55,608 nt of DNA from positions 1 to 55,608 of the forward strand of contig JAILHH010000027.1 in NCBI GenBank assembly GCA_024695935.1. Reading direction: 5' to 3'. Every line of letters starts with the position of its first letter. The first letter of the stretch is position 1. A program made the position numbers and the translations under genes. Under the pieces are notes generated by a model. The model saw nothing but the letters and a program-made list of their open reading frames with translations. It was not told where the DNA came from and made no database searches. The stretch comes from Acetatifactor sp. GTDB lineage: Bacteria; Bacillota; Clostridia; Lachnospirales; Lachnospiraceae. Shown here piece by piece: positions 19,912-27,368 of this stretch.

Positions 19912-21102
19912 CTACCTCCAATAGTTTTCCGCGCACTCTTTAAACACCAGTGCCCTGTTAAAATATGTATGATCCTTTAATACTTTCTCTCTTCCGTTTT
20001 CTGCAATTTTTTTTCTGAGGTCCTCGTGTTTCAGATAAAAATCTGTTTTTTCCGCAAGGTCCTCATAGTCGCTGTAAAGGCAAATATCTTTGTCCGGTTC
20101 GAAATATTCCGGGATCTCACTTTGGTAATTGGATATTAAGAACCCGCCTGATCCCATTATATCAAAACATCTTAGAGGTATGCCGGTGATTATGCTCTTT
20201 CGGGTGATATTAAGGTTGATCTTACTGTTTTTGTAAATCGATGGAGCCTCTGTATTATATCCTACAGGTTTATATACTCTCACCTTTTTATTGGCATAAA
20301 TTCCGCCGGTATAAAGAGCCACTTCATGCCTTTCAGATATGAGATCGATGATCTCCTTTCGCTCCATGGCCGTAATGTCTCTGGACAAAAAGTAATTAAA
20401 TACAGTCCAAGCCGCATCCTCTCCGGTATCTGTCCCGTCATACACCGGGCAAGTCTTTCTGATCTCATCTAAGATTATGGGATTTTCTCTGAGTACATCA
20501 GTTGCAAAGTTGTAACCGTACACCTTCTTTTGAGCCTCTGCCAGCCCTTTTAAAAATCCCTTTGCATGCTCCGGGATCTCTCTGTATTTTCTATACATAA
20601 ATGAGTCTTCATCCTCTGTGTACATGGAGCCCACAAAGGCGATATCCTCATAATGATCTTTTTTATATTTATTTATAGCGCTGTCAAAGCCGCTGTCATC
20701 TGTTGCCATGGGAAGATATTCCGCATTAAGTCCTGCCGCCTTTAGTTCCTCCACAGCACCTCTGTCAAATACAAAAGGAAAATTGGTCTCGTAATTAATT
20801 GTCTCAGAAAAGAGCATGACAAACGGAGAGTCATAAGTCCAGGAAATATATGGAACTTTACATGCTTTACACGCGATAGCCACAATTGGGAAATAGTTAA
20901 ATGAAAAGACAAAAAAATAATCTCCGGATAAGATCTTTTTTGCTATTTTTTCTGTTTCGTTGCCATCAAGCCTTGCATCTATATGATCTCTGTCAAATCG
21001 ATAATTTTCTGTTTCAAGATCCAGTTTTTTAAATGATCTTATGATCTCGCTGTTTCCAAAACTGTCCCACTCAATAAATAAGATTTTTTTTGTTTTCACC
21101 AT
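19912..21102 (-). CDS. CgeB-like glycosyltransferase (DUF3880 + glycosyl transferase group 1)
   Basis: A 396-residue protein with an N-terminal DUF3880-like half (KKILFIEWDSFGNSEI at the start, then YISWTYDSPFVMLF) and a C-terminal glycosyltransferase-like half (IYKNSKINLNITRK, GIPLRCFDIMGSGGFLIS, DLAEKTDFYLKHED). This two-part layout is that of CgeB spore-coat proteins and of glycosyltransferases next to flagellin genes in Clostridia. It starts 66 bp after the flagellin 1 stop, behind a terminator, and is coupled to the first Maf gene. It probably extends a flagellin glycan; acceptor and donor are unknown. Confidence 0.8.
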   Translation of the reverse strand: MVKTKKILFIEWDSFGNSEIIRSFKKLDLETENYRFDRDHIDARLDGNETEKIAKKILSGDYFFVFSFNYFPIVAIACKACKVPYISWTYDSPFVMLFSETINYETNFPFVFDRGAVEELKAAGLNAEYLPMATDDSGFDSAINKYKKDHYEDIAFVGSMYTEDEDSFMYRKYREIPEHAKGFLKGLAEAQKKVYGYNFATDVLRENPIILDEIRKTCPVYDGTDTGEDAAWTVFNYFLSRDITAMERKEIIDLISERHEVALYTGGIYANKKVRVYKPVGYNTEAPSIYKNSKINLNITRKSIITGIPLRCFDIMGSGGFLISNYQSEIPEYFEPDKDICLYSDYEDLAEKTDFYLKHEDLRKKIAENGREKVLKDHTYFNRALVFKECAENYWR

Positions 21103-21127
21103 AAAGATTCCTGATCCTATTAAAAAA

Positions 21128-21148
21128 GGGCCGACAATCTGTCAGCCC
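21128..21148 (-). terminator. Terminator of flagellin 1
   Basis: Stem GGGCTGAC/GTCGGCCC (one G-T pair, 5-nt loop) followed on the minus strand by TTTTTTAAT. It lies between flagellin 1 and the glycosyltransferase, so the latter depends on read-through or an unseen promoter. Confidence 0.85.
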
Positions 21149-21167
21149 TTTTGTTATGTCTTTTATA

Positions 21168-21983
21168 TTACTGAAGAAGTGAGAGAACACCCTGGTTAGA
21201 CTGATTAGCCTGAGCAAGCATTGACTGACCTGCCTGGGTAAGTACGTTGTTGTTAGCGTATCTAACCATTTCAGTTGCCATATCTGTATCACGGATCTGG
21301 CTCTCTGCTGCTGTTGTATTCTCAACTACGTTATCCAGATTCTTGATGGTGTGGTCAAGTCTGTTCTGGATAGCACCAAGTGCTGATCTCTGTGCAGATA
21401 CAGTCTGAAGTGCTGTCTTAACTGCTGTGTTAAGTGCTCCTGCCTTTGCAGCTGTAGAAGCTGTTTCATCATCAATACCGAGAGATGTAGCACTCATTCC
21501 TGCGATTGAGAAAGTGATATACTGATGTGTCTCTGCTCCAACCTGAAGGCTGACACCTGTAGCGCAATCGCCATTTAAAAGGTTCTTCTCATTGAATGTT
21601 GTAGTTGAAGCAACACGGGAAATCTCGCTCTTAAGCTGTGTAACCTCTGCATCAATATAATTACGGTCATCTGTTGTAAGAGTTCCGTTCTCTGCCTTAA
21701 CTGCAAGCTCGTTCATACGCTGAAGCATATCCTGAACTTCGTTAAGAGCACCTTCTGCTGTCTGTACCATTGAGATACCGTCTTCTGCATTTGCTGAAGC
21801 CTGTGTAAGGCCTCTAACCTGACGTCTCATCTTCTCACTGATTGAAAGGCCTGCTGCATCATCTGCTGCACGGTTGATCTTGTAACCGGATGACAACTTC
21901 TCTGTTGATGTTGCCTGAGCGTTTGTTGTAAGACCTAACATTCTGTTTGTGTTCATTGCTGTTAAATTATGCTGTACTACCAT
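21168..21983 (-). CDS. fliC: Flagellin 1
   Basis: Filament subunit of 271 residues. It consists only of the conserved D0/D1 regions: an N-terminal helix set (MVVQHNLTAMNTNRMLG to about 140) and a C-terminal set (about 190-271, ending NQSNQGVLSLLQ), with a central part of only about 50 residues and no D2/D3 domain. The QRMNELAVKAENGT segment keeps the Arg and Leu positions of the TLR5 epitope, and DAEVTQLKSEI keeps the Glu. It is followed by a terminator and the glycosylation genes and preceded by a sigma-28-type promoter and a long leader. It is nearly identical to flagellin 2 at the ends and differs mainly in the middle (about 150-195). Confidence 0.97.
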   Translation of the reverse strand: MVVQHNLTAMNTNRMLGLTTNAQATSTEKLSSGYKINRAADDAAGLSISEKMRRQVRGLTQASANAEDGISMVQTAEGALNEVQDMLQRMNELAVKAENGTLTTDDRNYIDAEVTQLKSEISRVASTTTFNEKNLLNGDCATGVSLQVGAETHQYITFSIAGMSATSLGIDDETASTAAKAGALNTAVKTALQTVSAQRSALGAIQNRLDHTIKNLDNVVENTTAAESQIRDTDMATEMVRYANNNVLTQAGQSMLAQANQSNQGVLSLLQ

Positions 21984-22160
21984 ATCTTTATCCTCCTTGA
22001 AATCGTTGGCCGCGTCCTTTGCAACCTAAGTTAATAAATTATTAAAAAGTTTATTACCTAGGTTCAAGGTTCACACCTACCTCAACTTTGGTAATCAGTG
22101 TCTGCAGCCAGACAATTGTGTGGGTATTGTCATGTCTGCGATAAGTATTTCTTCCAGTCA
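21984..22160 (-). promoter_or_regulatory. Long structured leader of flagellin 1
   Basis: The predicted 5' UTR is about 175 nt. Closest to the gene, AACCTA..GGTAATAAA pairs with TTTATTAA..TAGGTT (22023-22064) in a long hairpin. Further up, GACAAT/ATTGTC and TACC/GGTA stems are visible. Between hairpin and start codon GGA occurs twice, in CAAAGGACG (about 22015-22023) and within the Shine-Dalgarno CAAGGAGG. Two GGA motifs with the second on the ribosome-binding site fit CsrA control. Confidence 0.5.
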
Positions 22161-22166
22161 CTTTAT

Positions 22167-22192
22167 ATATCGACAGAGGGGGTTTAAACTTA
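22167..22192 (-). promoter_or_regulatory. Sigma-28-type promoter of flagellin 1
   Basis: On the minus strand TTAAG is followed after 15 nt by TCGATAT. This fits the Firmicute SigD pattern TAAA-N15-GCCGATAT. Between this promoter and the flagellin 2 terminator (about 22193-22450) I see only AT-rich sequence without a gene. Confidence 0.75.
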
Positions 22193-22450
22193 ACCCTTTT
22201 TTCGATATTTTTTTATTTTTTTGTATTTTTATACTCTTTAACCGTCTTAAAACCGCGTATTTAAGCCATTTTTAGCTTGTATGTTTTTTATAAAAACTGT
22301 GTCAGATCATATTAATGAAGTCAAAGATTAAGATCCGGCTGCGAGATCTTTTCAAAAAATGAAGTAATGATTGACACATTATTTGTGCCAAAAGACTGAG
22401 AATAGGCAAAACTTTTATAAGGATCAAATATGATTTTTTTACAAAGTAAT

Positions 22451-22474
22451 AGAGCCGGCATTTCTGCCGGCTCT
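22451..22474 (-). terminator. Terminator of flagellin 2
   Basis: A 10-bp perfect stem AGAGCCGGCA/TGCCGGCTCT with a 4-nt loop lies 23 bp after the gene. The minus-strand tail ATTACTTTGT is a poor U-tract. Confidence 0.65.
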
Positions 22475-22496
22475 AAATATGGATAGTTTACAATGA

Positions 22497-23312
22497 TTAG
22501 CCAAGTAATGACAGAACACCCTGGTTAGACTGGTTAGCTGATGCAAGCATTGCCTGACCTGCCTGTGTAAGGATGTTGTTGTTAGCGTACTTAACCATCT
22601 CAGTAGCCATATCTGTATCACGAATCTGGCTCTCTGCTGCAGTTGTATTCTCAACAACGTTATCAAGGTTATTGATGGTGTGATCAAGTCTGTTCTGGAT
22701 AGCACCAAGATTTGATCTCTGCTCAGATACTGACTTAAGAGCTGCCTTAACAGCTGTGTTAAGTGCTCCTGCGCTGGTGGTTGAAGTAGCATACTTTGTA
22801 TTAAGGCTAAGTGCTGTAGCACTCATAGCTTTAATAGAGAAAGTAATGTACTGACCTGTTTCAGCACCAACCTGAAGGTTAACACCTGTTGAGCACTGGC
22901 CGTTTAAGAGGTTCTTCTCGTTGAATGTTGTTGTTGAAGCAACACGAGAGATCTCACTCTTAAGCTGACTAACCTCGGCATTGATGTAACTACGGTCATC
23001 TGTTGTAAGAGTTCCGTTCTCAGCCTTAACTGCAAGCTCGTTCATACGCTGAAGCATATCCTGAACTTCGTTAAGAGCACCTTCAGCTGTCTGTACCATT
23101 GAGATACCGTCTTCTGCGTTAGCGGAAGCCTGTGTAAGACCTCTTACCTGACGTCTCATTTTCTCACTGATTGAAAGACCAGCTGCATCATCTGCTGCAC
23201 GGTTGATCTTGTAACCTGAAGATAACTTCTCTGTTGAAGTTGCCTGCGTAGATGTTGTAAGTCCTAACATTCTGTTAGAGTTCATTGCTGTTAAATTGTG
23301 CTGTACTACCAT
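22497..23312 (-). CDS. fliC: Flagellin 2
   Basis: A second 271-residue D0/D1-only flagellin, starting MVVQHNLTAMNSNRMLG and ending NQSNQGVLSLLG. It is almost identical to flagellin 1 over residues 1-130 and 200-271 and differs mostly in the exposed middle, which is where glycosylation usually occurs. The open frame runs upstream to 23357, but AAGGAGG lies 7 nt before the ATG at 23312. It has its own sigma-28-type promoter, its own structured leader and its own terminator, so the two flagellins are separate transcription units. The ratio of the two in the filament may be regulated. Confidence 0.97.
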   Translation of the reverse strand: MVVQHNLTAMNSNRMLGLTTSTQATSTEKLSSGYKINRAADDAAGLSISEKMRRQVRGLTQASANAEDGISMVQTAEGALNEVQDMLQRMNELAVKAENGTLTTDDRSYINAEVSQLKSEISRVASTTTFNEKNLLNGQCSTGVNLQVGAETGQYITFSIKAMSATALSLNTKYATSTTSAGALNTAVKAALKSVSEQRSNLGAIQNRLDHTINNLDNVVENTTAAESQIRDTDMATEMVKYANNNILTQAGQAMLASANQSNQGVLSLLG

Positions 23313-23337
23313 ATTATTTTCCTCCTTGAAAATACGA

Positions 23338-23355
23338 GGTCGCATCCGTGCGACC
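23338..23355 (-). promoter_or_regulatory. CsrA-type hairpin in flagellin 2 leader
   Basis: GGTCGC-ACGGAT-GCGACC is a 6-bp perfect stem with a hexaloop that reads ACGGAT on the RNA strand. ANGGA in a hexaloop is the high-affinity CsrA motif. The Shine-Dalgarno CAAGGAGG, a second possible site, lies about 14 nt downstream. Confidence 0.65.
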
Positions 23356-23390
23356 AATTTGTTTTGTTGTGCCTTCCTTTCTTTAGGGTT

Positions 23391-23442
23391 CGCACTATCC
23401 GCTAAGAAATTCCGGCGGTGTCAGCAGTCTTTCTGACGTGCG
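23391..23442 (-). ncRNA. Three-way-junction element in flagellin 2 leader
   Basis: On the minus strand CGCAC (23442-23438) pairs with GTGCG (23395-23391). It encloses two hairpins: GTCAG/CTGAC (23437-23433, 23424-23420, 8-nt loop) and CCGC/GCGG (23418-23415, 23402-23399, 12-nt loop containing CGGAA). The compact fold sits in the middle of a leader of about 190 nt. It matches no riboswitch I recognise, including c-di-GMP-I. Confidence 0.45.
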
Positions 23443-23511
23443 GATCATTAAACTGCTTATATAAGAAAGCTGTGACTAGGACTTTTCTCCTATCTGCTTC
23501 TCTTATCATAT

Positions 23512-23537
23512 TTATCGGATGCTTTTAAATAAACTTA
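23512..23537 (-). promoter_or_regulatory. Sigma-28-type promoter of flagellin 2
   Basis: On the minus strand TTAAG is followed after 15 nt by CCGATAAA. The same TTAAGTTT sequence occurs at the -35 region of flagellin 1 and flaG promoters. Confidence 0.8.
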
Positions 23538-23564
23538 ACACCCTTTTGCAAAAAATTTTAAAAA

Positions 23565-24038
23565 TTATTTTTTGCTGTCCATGATACCCGGTTCTCCGCT
23601 TCCGGACCCGCTCATGGTCTTATAATAATTAAGTGCTGCCTTACCTGAGAGTCGGCCCTTTTTGATATCCTGTCTGCTCTTTGCAAAAAACTTTTCGATC
23701 AGGGCTTTGTTTCTCTGTTCCTGGCTTTGAATTGTAATAGTCAAATCAGTGATGATTCTGATTTTTTCCTGTAAGTCTGCTATTTGTTCCTTATAATTAT
23801 CTTTATTTTCCTCTAGTTGTCTGGCAATTTTATTATACAATACTTCAAAACCATTATCAAGCCTGTTTAATTCATCGATGAGTTCCCCTTTTCGCTCCAC
23901 ATCCTTATCAAAGGATGTGAAGTCTGCCGGGGCACTGTTTAAGAACTTTTCCTGTTCTTCATCATACTCAACGATTCTTTTTAACAGTTCGATCTTTTTG
24001 TCCAGACTCTCAGACAGGATGTTTAAGCTGTTGTGCAT
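23565..24038 (-). CDS. FliT/FlgN-like flagellar export chaperone
   Basis: A protein of about 157 residues that is almost entirely helical, with heptad-like stretches (LDKKIELLKRIVEYDEEQ, then QIADLQEKIRIITDLTI) and a C-terminal KKGRLSGKAALNYYKTM. It directly follows fliS and overlaps its 3' end by about 29 bp, the usual place for FliT, the chaperone of FliD. I choose the ATG at 24038 because GGGAG is 10 nt upstream; an ATG at 24047 abuts that site. The family assignment rests on context, length and helical character rather than on a strong motif. Confidence 0.65.
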   Translation of the reverse strand: MHNSLNILSESLDKKIELLKRIVEYDEEQEKFLNSAPADFTSFDKDVERKGELIDELNRLDNGFEVLYNKIARQLEENKDNYKEQIADLQEKIRIITDLTITIQSQEQRNKALIEKFFAKSRQDIKKGRLSGKAALNYYKTMSGSGSGEPGIMDSKK

Positions 24039-24423
24039 TTTCACCATTCTCCCTGTTTATTCGCATTACCTCTTTCCAGGTATCTCTGACGCTTCTAAGG
24101 TGCGTGTTGACTTCCTCTAAGATCTCCGCGTTCTTGGAGATATTGGCCTCAGTAAGACGCCTTCTAAGGTATGAATAAATGTTCTCAAAGTCCTGAGCTA
24201 CCGGATATTTCATATCAAGAGTCATTCTGAGATAATCGATAATCTTTTCAGACTTTACGATATGAGTATGGGCTTTTTCGATCTCTTTCTTTTCTATTGC
24301 CACAATCGCGATGTTGTTGAACTTGATGGCTCCTTCATAGAGCATAAGTGTAAGTTCAGCCGGGCTGGCACTCATTATCTTGTTAGTATTATTGTATTGT
24401 GCATAAGGGTTTGATACCGGCAT
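24010..24423 (-). CDS. fliS: Flagellar secretion chaperone FliS
   Basis: Chaperone that binds the C-terminal D0 helix of newly made flagellin and delivers it to the export gate; in Bacillus it also affects FliW partner switching. The 137-residue protein opens with the family signature PYAQYNNTNKIMSASPAELTLMLYEGAIKF and contains the helical core ending LRSVRDTWKEVMR. It follows fliD by about 20 bp and overlaps the fliT-like gene. Confidence 0.96.
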   Translation of the reverse strand: MPVSNPYAQYNNTNKIMSASPAELTLMLYEGAIKFNNIAIVAIEKKEIEKAHTHIVKSEKIIDYLRMTLDMKYPVAQDFENIYSYLRRRLTEANISKNAEILEEVNTHLRSVRDTWKEVMRINRENGENAQQLKHPV

Positions 24424-24442
24424 TATTTTTACCTCTCAAATA

Positions 24443-26557
24443 TTAGTTTTGACCGCCAAGCAGGCCTGCAAGGGCAGTGGTGGAACTCTGCATCTTTGCC
24501 ATGGCTTTCTCCATAGCCGCAAATTTCTTGTACCATTTATCCTCATAGTCGGCCAGTTTTTCTTCCAAGTCCTTGATCTTCTTGTCATAGGAAGTAACTT
24601 CATCGGTAAGCTTCTTGTCATTATAGAAGCTTCCGTAGCTTCTGTATCCTTCCACAGAGCTGGACATATCGCTCATGGACTGGTGGAGATTTTTTGCAAG
24701 TGTTGAGAAGAAATCCACAACCGTATCAGGATCCGAACTGATCATGGCTAACAGTTTGTCAGTCTTTCCGGATGTATTGGAATCATCTTCGTCACCGTCG
24801 ATATGATAAGCATTCTTTTCATTGTCGGGTGCTTCAAAATATCCAAGGGTATTGATTCCAAAGTCGCTTAAAAACATTGTTTTTTCACCAACCTCGATAC
24901 CGCTTGACATAATGCCCTTGAGGGATGACATGATGGATGACAGATCAGAATCTTTTCTAAGAAGAGCATCTTTGATCTTTTTCTCCCACTCTTCAACTTC
25001 GCTGTCATTCATGGCAGCCTTCTCATCCTTTGTCAGAGGCTCGTAGTCCTTTGCAGAAGCCGCATTGTAAAGAGAATCCATCTTGTTGATGATGGTATTG
25101 TACTCTTTGAGGAATCCCTTTATCATGTCATAGATTCCCTGGGTATCATCCTTTGTTGTAACAGTGATCTCCTCACCCTGAGGTGTCACATTGAGAGCTG
25201 TTATGGTGAGACCGTTTATCTCGAATACATTGGTCGTGCTATTAAATGTAGCATTGTTAAGAGTAATCTCTGCATCCTGGCCTGCAACCTTTGTGGCATT
25301 TGATGCCGTATAGGTTCCGTTCTCGATAGACTCGTAAACGCTTGCACCGTAGGCAATACGATCTGCAAACTCAGTCTGCACTCTGTTTGTCAGAGCCTCA
25401 GTCGCTTCGCCGGAGTAAGTTCCGTCACCGTTATCGGTTATATCCACATAGGTTTCGATCTCTGCGATCTCTTCATTATATTTTGCAAGATTCTCTGTAG
25501 CATTCTTGATATTGCTTGCTGCAGTTCTCTCCTCGGCGATCTTTGTTGCATTTTCTTTTGCTGTCTCTAACTGAGCTTCAAGCTCTGACGTATCTTCGCC
25601 CGCTTCTTTTGCAGTCTTTATCTGCTCTTCGAGATTTTCTACAGTCTCATTGGCAGTTTCAAGGTCAGTCTTGTATTCATCATCTGTCTTAAACGAATAA
25701 CCCTCGCCGTATTTTTCGTTTACGGTATTTATGGTGTTCTCCGCATTCTGTTTCAGATCCTGAAGAGTTTTATATCTTGCTACATAATTATCCTTCTCGG
25801 ATGCGATCTTATTGGTGATCTGCTCATTTATCTCGGCTATAGCTGCCGCATCCCCTGCCTGATAATCACTGTAAAGCTTGTAAGCGGCCTTTGTCGCAGT
25901 GTCGCTTGCCACATCGGTTTTAATGCCAAGAGCACTAAGAAGTGCATCGCCGCTTGCATTGTCAGCAGTCACGCTGAAATCCGCGTCATAACCTGTGGTG
26001 GAAGCACTTATGAAAATACGCTGATTGTTTGCATCAAAAGAAGCATTGATTCCTGCACCCTTAACTTTTTCAAGCACATCCGCAATGGTGTCTGTGGATG
26101 AAACGGATACATTTGTCACTTTTCCGTCATTTCCCGTAATGGTAAAGGCACCTTCGCTCACGCCGAGGTCATCCATGGTGGAGAGAGCTGTGAGCTTATC
26201 TCCGTTCTTGTCGGCGATCTCGGCACCTGTCAGGTAACCTGTCTTTGCAAGTTTGTTCACAGTCATGGACTGAACGGAATTCACCGCCTTGTCACCTGTG
26301 AGCACACTTACGTAATTACTGTTTGAAACAGTCGTAGTCTTCTTTAAATAAGCTGTGGAAAAACGCATATTTGCCACATACTTTGTCTGAAGACTTTTTA
26401 ATGATGTATTTAATTCTTTCCAGATGTCCTGTTTCCACGAAAGCTTAGTCTTGGATTTTTCGGCATTGTCAACTTTGATATGCTTTGCTGCCACCAATTC
26501 CTCGATCATGCTCTGTGTGTCCATACCGGAAATCATTCCTGTCACACGTGTAGCCAT
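24443..26557 (-). CDS. fliD: Flagellar filament cap protein FliD (hook-associated protein 2)
   Basis: Cap that guides flagellin folding at the filament tip. The 704-residue protein has the FliD_N region (RVTGMISGMDTQSMIEELV at the start), a FliD-type IN/hook-IN segment near 430-450, and a C-terminal FliD_C region (about 455-690) ending in a coiled coil LTDEVTSYDKKIKDLEEKLADYEDKW. It is longer than usual because of a Glu/Lys/Ala-rich coiled-coil insertion at about 225-375. It is encoded between flaG and fliS under the sigma-28-type promoter at 27051-27076. Confidence 0.96.
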   Translation of the reverse strand: MATRVTGMISGMDTQSMIEELVAAKHIKVDNAEKSKTKLSWKQDIWKELNTSLKSLQTKYVANMRFSTAYLKKTTTVSNSNYVSVLTGDKAVNSVQSMTVNKLAKTGYLTGAEIADKNGDKLTALSTMDDLGVSEGAFTITGNDGKVTNVSVSSTDTIADVLEKVKGAGINASFDANNQRIFISASTTGYDADFSVTADNASGDALLSALGIKTDVASDTATKAAYKLYSDYQAGDAAAIAEINEQITNKIASEKDNYVARYKTLQDLKQNAENTINTVNEKYGEGYSFKTDDEYKTDLETANETVENLEEQIKTAKEAGEDTSELEAQLETAKENATKIAEERTAASNIKNATENLAKYNEEIAEIETYVDITDNGDGTYSGEATEALTNRVQTEFADRIAYGASVYESIENGTYTASNATKVAGQDAEITLNNATFNSTTNVFEINGLTITALNVTPQGEEITVTTKDDTQGIYDMIKGFLKEYNTIINKMDSLYNAASAKDYEPLTKDEKAAMNDSEVEEWEKKIKDALLRKDSDLSSIMSSLKGIMSSGIEVGEKTMFLSDFGINTLGYFEAPDNEKNAYHIDGDEDDSNTSGKTDKLLAMISSDPDTVVDFFSTLAKNLHQSMSDMSSSVEGYRSYGSFYNDKKLTDEVTSYDKKIKDLEEKLADYEDKWYKKFAAMEKAMAKMQSSTTALAGLLGGQN

Positions 26558-26569
26558 ACGCAGAGCCTC

Positions 26570-26995
26570 CTATCGTTTCTCGTCCACTAAGATTCCTGCC
26601 ATCTCCCATACTCTTGAGATCATGTCAAGGGTCTTTTCGGGCGGAAGTTCCTTTAATACTTTCTTTGTCTGTCTGTCGATGATCTTTATGGTCACTCGGT
26701 TGGTGCCTTCATGAATACCATAAACGCACTCTGAATCATTCATCTTTTTATTGATGCTCTCGATTGCCTTCTTCAAGTTCTCACTTGTGGTGGGAAAATC
26801 ATTGCTTTCGTATGAGCTATCCTGTTTTGACTTGGAATTTTCAACTACCGAAGTGGTCTCATCCACTCTCTCCGCAGCCTGACTGTCCTTAGTGTTGGCA
26901 TTGGATACCTGTGCGGGTTCAACCTTTGAATTTGATGTAGCAGCAGTGTCCTGAGCCTGCAAACTCATTACTGTGCTGATGGGTTCAACTGTCAT
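26570..26995 (-). CDS. flaG: Flagellar protein FlaG
   Basis: A 141-residue protein whose last 65 residues form the FlaG domain (SINKKMNDSECVYGIHEGTN, VTIKIIDRQTKKVLKELPPE, GILVDEKR). The first 70 residues are Ser/Thr/Ala-rich and poorly conserved. FlaG influences filament length in other bacteria. I choose the ATG at 26995, 8 nt after GGAGG; a GTG nine bases upstream touches that site. It is first gene of flaG-fliD-fliS-fliT. Its Shine-Dalgarno lies in a possible CsrA hairpin. Confidence 0.9.
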   Translation of the reverse strand: MTVEPISTVMSLQAQDTAATSNSKVEPAQVSNANTKDSQAAERVDETTSVVENSKSKQDSSYESNDFPTTSENLKKAIESINKKMNDSECVYGIHEGTNRVTIKIIDRQTKKVLKELPPEKTLDMISRVWEMAGILVDEKR

Positions 26996-27000
26996 TTTTT

Positions 27001-27014
27001 TCACCTCCGTGTGA
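27001..27014 (-). promoter_or_regulatory. CsrA-type hairpin over the flaG ribosome-binding site
   Basis: TCAC-ACGGAG-GTGA forms a 4-bp stem with ACGGAG in the loop. The Shine-Dalgarno GGAGG is itself in this loop and stem, so CsrA binding would block flaG and possibly fliD translation. Confidence 0.45.
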
Positions 27015-27050
27015 TATACGACAATAGATATATATGGTTTTCTATTGAGT

Positions 27051-27076
27051 ATATCGGAAACTTTTCAGGAAACTTA
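27051..27076 (-). promoter_or_regulatory. Sigma-28-type promoter of flaG-fliD-fliS
   Basis: On the minus strand TTAAG is followed after 15 nt by CCGATAT. It lies between csrA and flaG, so the cap genes can be transcribed apart from fliW-csrA. Confidence 0.75.
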
Positions 27077-27148
27077 ACAGCAAACACCGAATTTTTTTAA
27101 ATTTTTTCAAAAAAATCCGGTGTTAAGATATCAAAGTATTTATTTTGA

Positions 27149-27367
27149 TCAGCCAAACAAATTTTTGAGAGCATCAAGTCCGTCCGCTGCAGCGGATGCC
27201 TTGTTTGCCTCCTGGATCTGAAGGTATACTTCCTTTCGATAAACAGGTACATCCTTAGGGGCGGAAATTCCTATCTTTACCTGATCACCCTTTATGTCGA
27301 GAATAGTAATCTCTACATTGTTATTTACCACTAATGCTTCATTCTTTTTTCTGGAAAGTGCAAGCAT
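27149..27367 (-). CDS. csrA: Translational regulator CsrA
   Basis: Dimeric RNA-binding protein that blocks translation of target mRNAs by binding GGA motifs. The 72-residue form starts MLALSRKKNEALVV, with the RNA-contacting Leu4 and Arg6, and has VPVYRKEVY with the second key Arg. It keeps the longer C-terminal extension (QEANKASAAADGLDALKNLFG) seen in CsrA proteins controlled by FliW. The start at 27367 lies one base after the fliW stop, so the pair is translationally coupled; the longer frame to 27409 overlaps fliW and is rejected. Likely targets here are the flagellin 2, flaG and orphan fliD-like leaders. Confidence 0.97.
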   Translation of the reverse strand: MLALSRKKNEALVVNNNVEITILDIKGDQVKIGISAPKDVPVYRKEVYLQIQEANKASAAADGLDALKNLFG

Positions 27368-27368
27368 A

